This document shows positions 34,153-41,958 of a stretch of DNA of 64,000 nt, in pieces. The notes below the pieces were generated by a model. That model was not told the DNA's origin, ran no database searches, and saw only the letters and a list, made by a program, of their open reading frames with translations. The first letter of the stretch is position 1, and each line of letters starts with the position of its first letter. The position numbers and the translations under genes are program-made. Location of the stretch: assembly GCF_000195595.1 (NCBI RefSeq), contig NZ_GL882555.1, forward strand, positions 1-64,000. Reading direction: 5' to 3'. Origin of the DNA: Actinomyces sp. oral taxon 170 str. F0386. Its GTDB lineage: Bacteria; Actinomycetota; Actinomycetes; Actinomycetales; Actinomycetaceae.

Positions 34153-35538
34153 ATGACCCCGTCCATCCCCGTCCCGTCTCACCCATCACTCACCTTCAAC
34201 CGCCGCAGCTTCATGATTCTGGGAGGCGTCGGAATCTGCGGGGCGCTCGCCGCGTGCGGCGGTCAGAGCTCCTCGGAGGAAGAGGAGACAGGGCCGCTGC
34301 GCGGCACCGTCACCATGTGGTCATCCTTCACCCAGGGACCACGTGCCGACTGGATGAAGAAGATGGCTGAGGAGTTCCACACCAAGAATCCCGATGTCAC
34401 CGTCAAGATCGAGCAGTTCTCCTGGTCCGAGTTCAACACCAAGTGGACCACCGGGCTGACCTCTGGACAGGTGCCGGACATCTCCACTGCTCTGCCCAAC
34501 AACGTCGTGGAGATGATCAACTCCGAGGCCCTGGTCCCACTCGACAAGGTGATCGACTCCATCGGCCGCGACCGGTTCCCCAAGCCGGCGCTGGCCGAGG
34601 GGCAGTCGGACGGAAAGTCCTACTCCGTGCCCATCTACTCCCACGCTCAGGTGATGTGGTACCGCACGGACGTGCTGCAGTCCAAGGGGCTGTCGGTGCC
34701 GACGACCTGGGATGAGCTGGCCACTGCGGCCAAGGCGGTTGGAAGGTCTGATGATCTCTACGGGTTGTCCGTTCCCTTGGGAACAGGGGACATGCTGGGG
34801 GCCCGCTACCTCAACTTCTACGTTCGTTCCGCAGGCCAAAGACTGCTCAAGGACGACGGTACGGCCAATCTCACCTCCGAGACTGCCCTGAACGGCATCA
34901 AGTACTGGACTGACCTCTACAAGTCGGTCTCCCCGGAGGGGGCCTTGGATTACGCCGTTCTCGATCAGGCAACGCTCTTCTACCAGGGAAAGACCGCTTT
35001 CGACTTCAACTCCGGATTCCATATCTCCGGGGTGACTACCAACCGCCCCGACCTGGTCGACTCCATCGCCGCGGCGCCACTTCCCAGGATGAAGGCCTCC
35101 GATCCGGTCAACTACCCGGCCGAGGTGTCGAACGTGCCTCTGGTGGTGTGGGAGGCCTCCAAGGTCAAGAAGGAGGCCAAGGCCTTCCTGGAGTTCCTGT
35201 TCACCAAGGACGATTACATCGAGTTCCTCCACTCGGTCCCCGGTGGCATGCTCCCCGTCCTCAGTGACATCTCACAGGACTCCAGCTACCTGAGCAACGA
35301 GACGATCCAGAAGTACTCCGACTCGATCAAGGTGATCCAGGACCAGGTCGGCGTCGGCAGCGCCATCGGTATGGAGAAGGGGCCGCTCGTCCAGGCCGGA
35401 GTACTCACCAGCCAGGGACTGATCGAGAAGATGTATCACTCGATCATCATCGATGGGACCGATGTCGAGACCGCCGCCAAGGACTGCGAGAAGAAGCTCA
35501 ACGAGGCGTTCAAGTCGGCAGGGGCCAGTATCAAGTGA
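34153..35538 (+). CDS. CUT1-type sugar-binding lipoprotein (SBP family 1)
   Basis: Binding protein of 461 aa for a second ABC importer. A Tat-like NRRSFMILGG motif and lipobox LAAC are at the N-terminus. The family-1 fold is recognisable from GTVTMWSSFTQGPRADWMKKMAEEFHTKNPDVTVKIEQ split over the first 60 mature residues, SYSVPIYSHAQVMWYRTDVL, and PTTWDELATAAKAV. The ATG at 34153 has AGGAG upstream; the longer open frame overlaps the sialidase gene and is not credible. The ligand is inferred to be a sialic acid or a glycan released by the sialidase. No ATPase gene is nearby, so a shared ATPase elsewhere probably powers this importer. Confidence 0.9.
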   Translation: MTPSIPVPSHPSLTFNRRSFMILGGVGICGALAACGGQSSSEEEETGPLRGTVTMWSSFTQGPRADWMKKMAEEFHTKNPDVTVKIEQFSWSEFNTKWTTGLTSGQVPDISTALPNNVVEMINSEALVPLDKVIDSIGRDRFPKPALAEGQSDGKSYSVPIYSHAQVMWYRTDVLQSKGLSVPTTWDELATAAKAVGRSDDLYGLSVPLGTGDMLGARYLNFYVRSAGQRLLKDDGTANLTSETALNGIKYWTDLYKSVSPEGALDYAVLDQATLFYQGKTAFDFNSGFHISGVTTNRPDLVDSIAAAPLPRMKASDPVNYPAEVSNVPLVVWEASKVKKEAKAFLEFLFTKDDYIEFLHSVPGGMLPVLSDISQDSSYLSNETIQKYSDSIKVIQDQVGVGSAIGMEKGPLVQAGVLTSQGLIEKMYHSIIIDGTDVETAAKDCEKKLNEAFKSAGASIK

Positions 35539-35597
35539 GTCGGAGAGCTGGTGGGGGCGTGACGTCGTCCCCGCCACCCAGTCCGAAAGGTGAACTC

Positions 35598-36485
35598 ATG
35601 ACACATGTCAAAAGAATGAACTGGACCGGTGTCTGCTTCGTGGCGCCGTCGATAGTCGTTGTTCTTGCTCTTCTGATATACCCGGTCTTCTCAAGCATCT
35701 GGTACTCCTTCACAGACAAGAACCTCTTACGCACCAACTACCATGTGGTGGGGATCTCCAACTACACGGACCTGCTCGGCTCCTCGAGCTTCTGGAACGC
35801 ATTCGGGGTGTCGATCAAGTGGACCGCGGCCTCGCTCGTCGGTCAGCTCGCGGTGGGAATGGTGCTGGCTCTAGCCCTGGATCGGGTCCCGCGCGGATCG
35901 GGACTGTTCCGCACGCTTCTCATCGTGCCCTGGGCGTTCCCGGCCATCATCACCGCCTTCGCCTGGAAGTGGATCCTCAATGATGTCTACGGGTTCGTCC
36001 CCAATCTTCTGACGTCTCTCGGTCTGACCGATAAGAACACGGCGCTGCTGGGGAACCCCGCGACGACCTTCTGGATCGCGCTGCTCATCAATATCTGGTT
36101 CGGCGCACCAATGTTCATGGTGAACATCCTCTCTGCTCTGAAGACTATTCCTCAGGAGCAGTACGAGGCCGCCATGGTGGATGGCGCCTCCGGGTGGCAG
36201 AGATTCAGGTTCATCACCTTGACGCATATCCGAGAGGTCATCGGGCTGCTGGTCATCCTGCGCACCATCTGGGTCTTCAACAACTTCGACATGCTCTTCC
36301 TCCTCACAGGCGGTGGCCCAGGGGAGAGGACGACGACGCTACCGATCTTCGCCTATCAGGAGGGCTGGAACCTGCGCCAGCTCGGTGTCGCCTCCACGGT
36401 GACGATCCTGCTGCTCATCTTCCTGCTGGTTCTGGCCTTCGGTGCTTTCAGGATGCTCAATCGCTGGGAAAAGGAAAGGGGCTGA
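35598..36485 (+). CDS. CUT1 sugar ABC transporter permease (MalF/UgpA-like)
   Basis: First membrane subunit of the second importer, 295 aa with six helices: a first helix with SIVVVLALLIYPVFSSIWYS, and an EAA loop EQYEAAMVDGASGWQRFRFITL typical of MalF-type permeases. A FNNFDMLFLLTGGGPGERTTTL block is a hallmark of the family. The ATG at 35598 follows GAAAGGTG; earlier codons in the same frame lie in the gap and are not supported. It is followed four bases later by the second permease gene, which looks damaged. Confidence 0.92.
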   Translation: MTHVKRMNWTGVCFVAPSIVVVLALLIYPVFSSIWYSFTDKNLLRTNYHVVGISNYTDLLGSSSFWNAFGVSIKWTAASLVGQLAVGMVLALALDRVPRGSGLFRTLLIVPWAFPAIITAFAWKWILNDVYGFVPNLLTSLGLTDKNTALLGNPATTFWIALLINIWFGAPMFMVNILSALKTIPQEQYEAAMVDGASGWQRFRFITLTHIREVIGLLVILRTIWVFNNFDMLFLLTGGGPGERTTTLPIFAYQEGWNLRQLGVASTVTILLLIFLLVLAFGAFRMLNRWEKERG

Positions 36486-36488
36486 ATC

Positions 36489-37355
36489 ATGCGACGTGCT
36501 GGTCGTAGTCCGTGGGGTACGGTGTGCGTGTACCTTGTTCTCATTGTTGCCGCCTTCGTCGCGGTGTTCCCGCTCGTGTGGGTTGTCTCCTCTTCCTTCA
36601 AGACCTCTCATGAGCTTGCGCAGAGCCCACTGCAGCTGTTCTCAACCTCGCCGACGCTCGAGCACTATCGCAAGGTGATCGAGGAGATAGGGTTCCTGGT
36701 GAACCTGAAGAACTCGCTGCTGATCGCAGGCTGCTCGACGGTCATCGCCGTGGTGGTCTCCATGCTCGGCGCGTACGGGATCGTCCGATTCTTCCCACGG
36801 GTCGGGAAGCAGCTGACCAAGATCCTCATTGGGACCTATATGTTCCCGCCGATTCTGCTTGCCATCCCGTACACCATCACCATGGTCAAGCTCGGCCTCA
36901 TGAACAGCTATATCGGGTTGATCATCGCCTATCTCTCGTTCTCGATCCCCTATGCGATCTGGATGCTCATCGGCTTCTTCCAGACGGTTCCTATTGGGGT
37001 GGAGGAGGCGGCGGCTGTCGACGGGGCGAGCCGTTTCAGGGTGTTCTGGCAGATCTCGGTCCCCATCATCCTCCCCGGGATCGTGGCAACCGCCGTCTAC
37101 ACCTTCATCAATACTTTCAACGAGTTCCTCTACGCGCTCCTGTTCATCACCGAGTCGGACAGGATGCCCGTCGCAGTCGGCCTCTACTCTCTCCAGGGGT
37201 CGGAGGTTCTCGACTGGGGAGCCATGATAGCTGCTTCTTCATGGTCATTCAGAAGCACATCTCGGGAGGGCTCTCGGAGGGCTCGGTCAAGTAGCCCCTC
37301 CGTTGCCCGCCCTCAGTCCCGCCTCCTGTCGCCCCGGTGCCTGCGACGCAAGTGA
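36489..37355 (+). pseudogene. CUT1 sugar ABC transporter permease (MalG/UgpE-like), probable 3' frameshift and loss of last helix
   Basis: Second membrane subunit of the CUT1 importer, normal through ~residue 250: first helix VYLVLIVAAFVAVFPLVWVVSS, SFKTSHELAQSP, and EAA loop EEAAAVDGASRFRVFWQISVPIILPG. After WGAMIAAS the expected final helix is missing and the frame gives a Ser/Arg-rich tail ending at 37355. In another frame (37235-37294) the sequence reads FFMVIQKHISGGLSEGSVK then a stop, which is the normal family C-terminus. So roughly 9-10 codons seem deleted with a frame change around 37230-37240. The product may be inactive, or an altered protein may still be made. A sequencing or assembly error is possible. 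Confidence 0.75.
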
Positions 37356-37412
37356 TCGCGCGTGCGCATGCACCGGGGTGGCGCTAAGCGGGAACATCTG
37401 CAAGAATACCTC

Positions 37413-37436
37413 ATGACGTCAGATGTCAGACGTCAT
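37413..37436. promoter_or_regulatory. Candidate operator of the sialic acid regulator, site 3 (upstream of nanA)
   Basis: A perfect inverted repeat: ATGACGTC at 37413-37420 and GACGTCAT at 37429-37436, with an eight-base centre AGATGTCA. It contains the ACGTCAGA core seen at sites 25291 and 27061. It lies ~30 bases before the nanA start and its ribosome binding site. Confidence 0.65.
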
Positions 37437-37464
37437 ATAACCTTTCAATGAAGAGAGACATCAC

Positions 37465-38385
37465 ATGGACAACCGTTTCACCGGCGTCATCCCGCCGGTC
37501 GTCACCCCATTCACCGCCGAGGGCGAGATCGATCTCGACAGCCTGGACAAGGTCGTTGAGCACCTCGTCGTCGGGGGTGTCAACGGCCTGTTCGCCCTGG
37601 GGTCCTCCGGAGAGGTCGCCTACCTCACCGACTCCCAGCGCGACGCCGTCATCGAACGCGTCGTCAAGAAGGCCGCGGGCAGGGTACCGGTGCTCGCCGG
37701 AGCCATCGACACCACGGCCCACCGTGTCATCGACCAGGCCCGCCGCGCCGTCGCCCTTGGAGCCGATGCGGTCGTGGCGACCTGTCCCTTCTACGCGCTC
37801 AATGACGCCGAGGAGATCAAGGCTCACTTCCGCGCCATCGCCGCGGCCATCGACGTTCCGGTCTTCGCCTACGACGTCCCCGTGCGTCTTGGTGGAGCGA
37901 AGCTCGGCCGCGACCTGCTCGTCGAGCTGGGCAAGGAGGGCGTCATCGCCGGCGTCAAGGACTCCTCCGGCAACGACGTCGCCTTCCGCAGGCTCGTCGC
38001 GGCCAACGAGGCGGCGGGGCACCCGCTCGCCCTCCTGACCGGTCACGAGTGCGTCGTCGACGGCATGCTCCTGCTGGGGGCGGACGGACTCGTCCCCGGT
38101 TACGGCAACGTGGACCCGGTTCGCTACACCGAGTTGTGGAAGGCCTCCCGCGAGGGCAAGTGGGACGAGGTACGTCGTATCCAGGACGAGATCTGCGCCG
38201 GATTCGAGATCGTCTTCGTTCCCCAGGGACGTTCGGCCGACGCCACCGGCATCGGCGCCTTCAAGACCGCCATGGAGGCGATCGGGATCATCGCCACCAA
38301 TGAGATGGCCTTCCCGGTCAAGGCGCTTCAGGGCGACACCAAGGACGCAGTCCTGGAGATCGTCAAGGCTCAGGGCCTCGTCTGA
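37465..38385 (+). CDS. nanA: N-acetylneuraminate lyase (DHDPS/NAL family)
   Basis: Splits N-acetylneuraminate into N-acetylmannosamine and pyruvate, the first step of sialic acid breakdown. This TIM-barrel protein has 306 aa with the GSSGE pyruvate-binding motif (~46-50), Tyr136 (FAYDVP) and Schiff-base Lys165 (GVKDSSGN). Sequence alone cannot exclude a related DapA-type aldolase, but the neighbours nanK and nanE and the sialidase settle the role. AAGAGAG precedes the ATG. A palindromic operator candidate lies just upstream, and nanK and nanE follow on the same strand. Confidence 0.9.
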   Translation: MDNRFTGVIPPVVTPFTAEGEIDLDSLDKVVEHLVVGGVNGLFALGSSGEVAYLTDSQRDAVIERVVKKAAGRVPVLAGAIDTTAHRVIDQARRAVALGADAVVATCPFYALNDAEEIKAHFRAIAAAIDVPVFAYDVPVRLGGAKLGRDLLVELGKEGVIAGVKDSSGNDVAFRRLVAANEAAGHPLALLTGHECVVDGMLLLGADGLVPGYGNVDPVRYTELWKASREGKWDEVRRIQDEICAGFEIVFVPQGRSADATGIGAFKTAMEAIGIIATNEMAFPVKALQGDTKDAVLEIVKAQGLV

Positions 38386-38568
38386 TATCCCGCCGGTCGC
38401 GTACCCGACGGCCTCGATGTCGAGCGAGTCGGGTGCGCGGCCGGCAGTCGCATCGGTGGCTGCTTGCGGGCCGTGCTTCGCCTGGCCCCGGAACAGCCAT
38501 CGCCTTGATCCCGAACCATCTTTTCCTTAAGGCGGCGCCCCGTGCCGCGCACCAACCTGGAGAGCGTC

Positions 38569-39603
38569 ATGAGCCAGGATGTCCTCCCATCCGCCCCCAT
38601 CAACCCCTCACCGTCCGGCGAGGCCCCGCTCGTCGTCGGACTCGACCTCGGCGGCACCAAGATGGCCGCCGCCCTGGTGGACATCGACGGGACCCTGCAG
38701 GGGCCGGTGGCCTCCTGCCCGACCCCGGCCCACGACGGCCCAGCCGCCATGCTCGAGGCCATCAGTGCCCTGGTGCAGAAGGTGGTTACGGCAGGTACCC
38801 ATCGGGCCCCGGGTGCAGCCGTGTCGATCGTGGCGGTCGGCATCGGTACCGCCGGCGTCGTTGACGTCGAGCACGGGACGATCCTGTCCGCCACCGACGC
38901 CATCACCGGGTGGGCCGGCACGAGGGTCGCCGCCGGCGTGCGGGAGCGGCTCGCGACCGCGGGGCTGGGTGCGCTGCCGGTCCACGTCGAGAACGACGTC
39001 GACGCCTACGCCGCTGGTGAGGCATGGCTCGGCGCCGGTGCCGGCGCCGAGGTCGTCCTCATGGTGGCGGTGGGTACCGGAGTCGGCGGTGCCCTCGTTA
39101 TCGAGGGGCGAACCCGTAGGGGTGCCCATCACGTGGCCGGCGAGATCGGTCACGTGCCTGTCCCCGGCGCGCAGGGCGAACCCTGCACATGCGGCAGGCC
39201 GGGGCACCTCGAGGGCGTGACCGCCGGCCCGCAGATCCACCGCCGCTACCTGGCCAAGGGGGGAGAGCCCGAGGTTCCCGACGCTCGCGAGGTGGAGAGA
39301 CGCGCGGCCGCGGGGGACCGTATCGCTCAGGAGGTCTACCGCGACTCGGCGGCCTGTCTGGGCAGGGCGCTGGCGGGACTGGTCACCGTCATCGATCCCG
39401 ACGTCGTCGTCGTCTCCGGTGGCCTGGCCCGAGCGGGCGACCTGTGGTGGGAGCCTCTGCAGCGGACCTTCGCCGCAGAGATCATCGACCCCCTGGCCTC
39501 CATCAAGATCATTCCCGCCACCTTGGGGACCACCGCGCCGATCGTCGGCGCGGCTCGCGGCGCCCTCGCCCTGGCCTGCAACAACGACAACCACCGCCCC
39601 TAG
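38569..39603 (+). CDS. nanK: ROK-family N-acetylmannosamine kinase
   Basis: Phosphorylates ManNAc to ManNAc-6-phosphate, second step of sialate breakdown. The 344-aa protein has the ROK signatures: ATP loop DLGGTKMAAALVD, ENDVDAYAAGEAWLGAG, the catalytic region VAVGTGVGGALV, EIGHVPV and the zinc motif CTCGRPGHLEGV (CxCGxxGxxE). I chose ATG 38569, with GGAGAG upstream; GTG 38542 is in frame but lacks a good site. The ROK family also contains glucokinases and repressors; there is no DNA-binding domain here. It lies between nanA and nanE. Confidence 0.88.
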   Translation: MSQDVLPSAPINPSPSGEAPLVVGLDLGGTKMAAALVDIDGTLQGPVASCPTPAHDGPAAMLEAISALVQKVVTAGTHRAPGAAVSIVAVGIGTAGVVDVEHGTILSATDAITGWAGTRVAAGVRERLATAGLGALPVHVENDVDAYAAGEAWLGAGAGAEVVLMVAVGTGVGGALVIEGRTRRGAHHVAGEIGHVPVPGAQGEPCTCGRPGHLEGVTAGPQIHRRYLAKGGEPEVPDAREVERRAAAGDRIAQEVYRDSAACLGRALAGLVTVIDPDVVVVSGGLARAGDLWWEPLQRTFAAEIIDPLASIKIIPATLGTTAPIVGAARGALALACNNDNHRP

Positions 39604-39639
39604 CCACCAGCTTCTGCACCATTCAGACAGGACACACCT

Positions 39640-40389
39640 ATGACCGAGCAGTCACCATCACAGTCTTCAACGGACGTACAGACCGCCTCCACGGGGCTCC
39701 ATCCCGTTCTGGAGCGCATGAGAGGAGGGCTCATCGCCTCAGCCCAGGCCTACCCGGGCGAGCCGATGCGCGACCCCCGCACCATGGACGAGGTGGCACA
39801 GGCCTGCGTCGCCGGCGGCGCCGTCGGTATCCGCGCACAGGGACTGGCGGATCTGGCCCTCATCTGCCAGCACGTCGACGTCCCCGTCATCGGCCTGTGG
39901 AAGGACGGTCACGACGGCGTCTTCATCACCCCGACACTCACTCACGCCATTACCGTGGCCGCCACCGGGAGCCAGATCGTGGCGCTGGACGGTACCCGCC
40001 GCCCCCGTCCCGACAAACTGAGCCTGGCTCAGACCGTCGAGGGTCTCCGTCAGGCCCGTCCGGAGGTCCTCATCATGGCCGACTGCGGGTCCCTGGATGA
40101 CGCCAGGGCCGCTCAGGATGCCGGGGTCGACATCCTGGGGACCACCCTGGCCGGCTACACCGGGGAGCGTCCCAAGACCGACGGCCCCGACCTCGAGCTC
40201 GTCGACCAGGTCGCCGGTATCGCGGAGGTCCCACTCGTCGTCGAAGGGCGGGTTCACACCCCCGCGCAGGCAGCTGCCGTTATGGAGCACGGAGCCTTCG
40301 CCGTCGTCGTCGGTACCGCGATCACCCACCCGACCACTATTACGTCGTGGTTCGTGAACGCCCTCCCCGGTGCCCTGTGGAAAGGCTGA
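39640..40389 (+). CDS. nanE: N-acetylmannosamine-6-phosphate 2-epimerase
   Basis: Converts ManNAc-6-P to GlcNAc-6-P, third step of the pathway. The 249-aa TIM barrel contains the NanE motifs RGGLIASAQAYPGEPMRDP, VGIRAQG, GLWKDG (catalytic Lys), VALDGTRRPRP, MADCGSLDDA, LGTTLAGYT, VVEGRVHTPAQA and VVVGTAITHP. It follows nanK by 36 bases. The next step (nagA, deacetylation) is not encoded in the window, but nagB is, at 43814. Confidence 0.95.
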   Translation: MTEQSPSQSSTDVQTASTGLHPVLERMRGGLIASAQAYPGEPMRDPRTMDEVAQACVAGGAVGIRAQGLADLALICQHVDVPVIGLWKDGHDGVFITPTLTHAITVAATGSQIVALDGTRRPRPDKLSLAQTVEGLRQARPEVLIMADCGSLDDARAAQDAGVDILGTTLAGYTGERPKTDGPDLELVDQVAGIAEVPLVVEGRVHTPAQAAAVMEHGAFAVVVGTAITHPTTITSWFVNALPGALWKG

Positions 40390-40509
40390 GTGGAAGGGCT
40401 GTCCAAAACGGCGCCGTTCCGCGGCTTGCTCTGCGTGTGACGGGTGTGACTGCTGGGGTGCAAATGTGCGAATTGTTACTCGCCATCCAGCGCGACACTC
40501 CGGTCTGAC

Positions 40510-40539
40510 CTGACAAACCCAAGGTTTTATGCGTAGCGT
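40510..40539 (+). promoter_or_regulatory. Possible promoter of the HU gene
   Basis: CTGACA (40510-40515) and TAGCGT (40534-40539), 18 bases apart, lie about 50 bases before the start codon in an otherwise gene-free gap. The -10 match is poor, so this is tentative. Confidence 0.35.
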
Positions 40540-40591
40540 TGCCAGAAGTGGCACCACACAAGGGTGTCCGTCCACGATCGAGAGGGAAGAC

Positions 40592-40873
40592 ATGTCCGTC
40601 AACCGCACCGAGCTCATCGCCGCCATCGCCGAGAAGGCCGGCCTGACCAAGACCGACGCCGACGCCTTCCTGGGAGCCTTCCAGGATGTCCTCGTTGAGA
40701 ACGTCGCCAAGGGTGAGGCCGTGAAGATCACCGGTCTCATGGGTATCGAGCGCGTCGAGCGTGCCGCACGCACTGGCCGTAACCCCCGCACCGGCGAGGA
40801 GATCCAGATCCCCGCCGGCTACGGCGTCAAGGTCACCGTCGGTTCCTCGCTCAAGAAGGCTGTCGCCGAGTGA
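40592..40873 (+). CDS. hup: HU-family nucleoid DNA-binding protein
   Basis: Small histone-like protein of 93 aa that bends and compacts DNA. The sequence covers the whole family: MSVNRTELIAAIAEKAGLTKTDADAFLGAF in the helical base, ITGLMGIERVERAARTGRNPRTGEEIQIPAG in the beta-arm, ending SSLKKAVAE. There is no Lys/Ala-rich tail, so it is the short HU type rather than the mycobacterial long form. The ATG has AGAGGGAAG upstream, with a strong terminator after the gene, so it is a single-gene unit. Confidence 0.96.
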   Translation: MSVNRTELIAAIAEKAGLTKTDADAFLGAFQDVLVENVAKGEAVKITGLMGIERVERAARTGRNPRTGEEIQIPAGYGVKVTVGSSLKKAVAE

Positions 40874-40900
40874 TACGTGGGGCCGTGCCCCTGACATCCT

Positions 40901-40949
40901 GATTCCGGTCCGTTGCCGCCCCGTCGAGGTGTGGCAGCGGACCGGAATC
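40901..40949 (+). terminator. Terminator after the HU gene
   Basis: A 17-base-pair stem, GATTCCGGTCCGTTGCC (40901-40917) with GGCAGCGGACCGGAATC (40933-40949), one G-T wobble, around a 15-base loop. It lies 28 bases after the HU stop codon. Confidence 0.82.
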
Positions 40950-41112
40950 ATGTGCGTGTCCCATTTCTGTTTACCGCGGGACCGGCGCAGGTCATTGTGA
41001 GGCCGTGGCTGTGTCCCTGATGATGCTCAGGGGCCTGAAGGAGTAGGTCAGTACCTCCGATCTCCTCCTGTCGGCGGAGGGTTGAATAAGTAGGCGCTTT
41101 TACAGTAGAAGC

Positions 41113-41958
41113 ATGTCTGCGTCCACGCCTGCAGCGAGTCAGCCTGATCGCCCCGACACGGTCGCCGCACTGGCCGGGGTGCCACCCGGCTCCGCCTCCG
41201 TGCCAGCACTTCGGCTGGTGGGGCTGGTCAAGACCTTCGACCGCAAGATCGCGGTGGATCAGCTGAGTCTCGATATCCCGGTCTCCAGCTTCTATGGCAT
41301 CGTCGGCCCCAACGGGGCGGGTAAGACGACCAGTCTGTCGATGGCCACCGGTCTGCTGCGTCCCGACGCCGGGCAGGTGCTGGTCCATGGCGTCGACGTG
41401 TGGGCTGAGCCCAGGCGGGCCAAGGCCCTCCTGGGGGTGCTGCCCGATGGGCTGCGGACCTTCGACCGTCTCAACGGTTTGGAGCTCGTCACCTACTCCG
41501 GCCTTCTGCGTGGTCTTGAGCGCGATGTCGTCGTGCCTCGGGCAACAGAGCTGGTCAAGGTCCTGGGACTGTGGGACGCCGGCACAACCCTGGTGGCCGA
41601 CTACTCAGCGGGAATGCGTAAGAAGATCCACCTGGCCTGCGCCATGGTGCACTCACCCTCCATCCTGGTCCTGGACGAGCCCTTCGAGGCCGTCGACCCG
41701 ATCTCGGCGCAGACGATCCAGGCGATCCTGCGAGACTACGCCGCCGCCGGCGGGACCGTGGTCATCTCCAGTCATGTCATGACCACCGTGCAGCGCCTGT
41801 GCGACCACGTAGCCATCATCAACGCCGGTCGGGTCGTCGCAGCGGGGACGACGGAGAAGGTCGCGGTCGGCGGGGACCTCGAGCAGCGCTTCACCGAGCT
41901 GGTGGGGGCCCAGGTGCGAACGGAGGGGCTGTCATGGTTGCGACCCTCGTCAAGCTGA
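41113..41958 (+). CDS. ABC-2 type transporter ATP-binding protein
   Basis: ATPase of an exporter, 281 aa: Walker A GPNGAGKTTSLSM, Q-loop region GVLPDGLRTFDRL, a degenerate signature DYSAGMRKKIHLACAMV, Walker B ILVLDEPFEAVD and switch SSHVM. The signature reads YSAGM instead of LSGGQ, as in the EcsA/DrrA-like group of ABC-2 exporters. The 3' end overlaps the permease start by 25 bases, so the two are coupled. Substrate unknown. Confidence 0.9.
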   Translation: MSASTPAASQPDRPDTVAALAGVPPGSASVPALRLVGLVKTFDRKIAVDQLSLDIPVSSFYGIVGPNGAGKTTSLSMATGLLRPDAGQVLVHGVDVWAEPRRAKALLGVLPDGLRTFDRLNGLELVTYSGLLRGLERDVVVPRATELVKVLGLWDAGTTLVADYSAGMRKKIHLACAMVHSPSILVLDEPFEAVDPISAQTIQAILRDYAAAGGTVVISSHVMTTVQRLCDHVAIINAGRVVAAGTTEKVAVGGDLEQRFTELVGAQVRTEGLSWLRPSSS

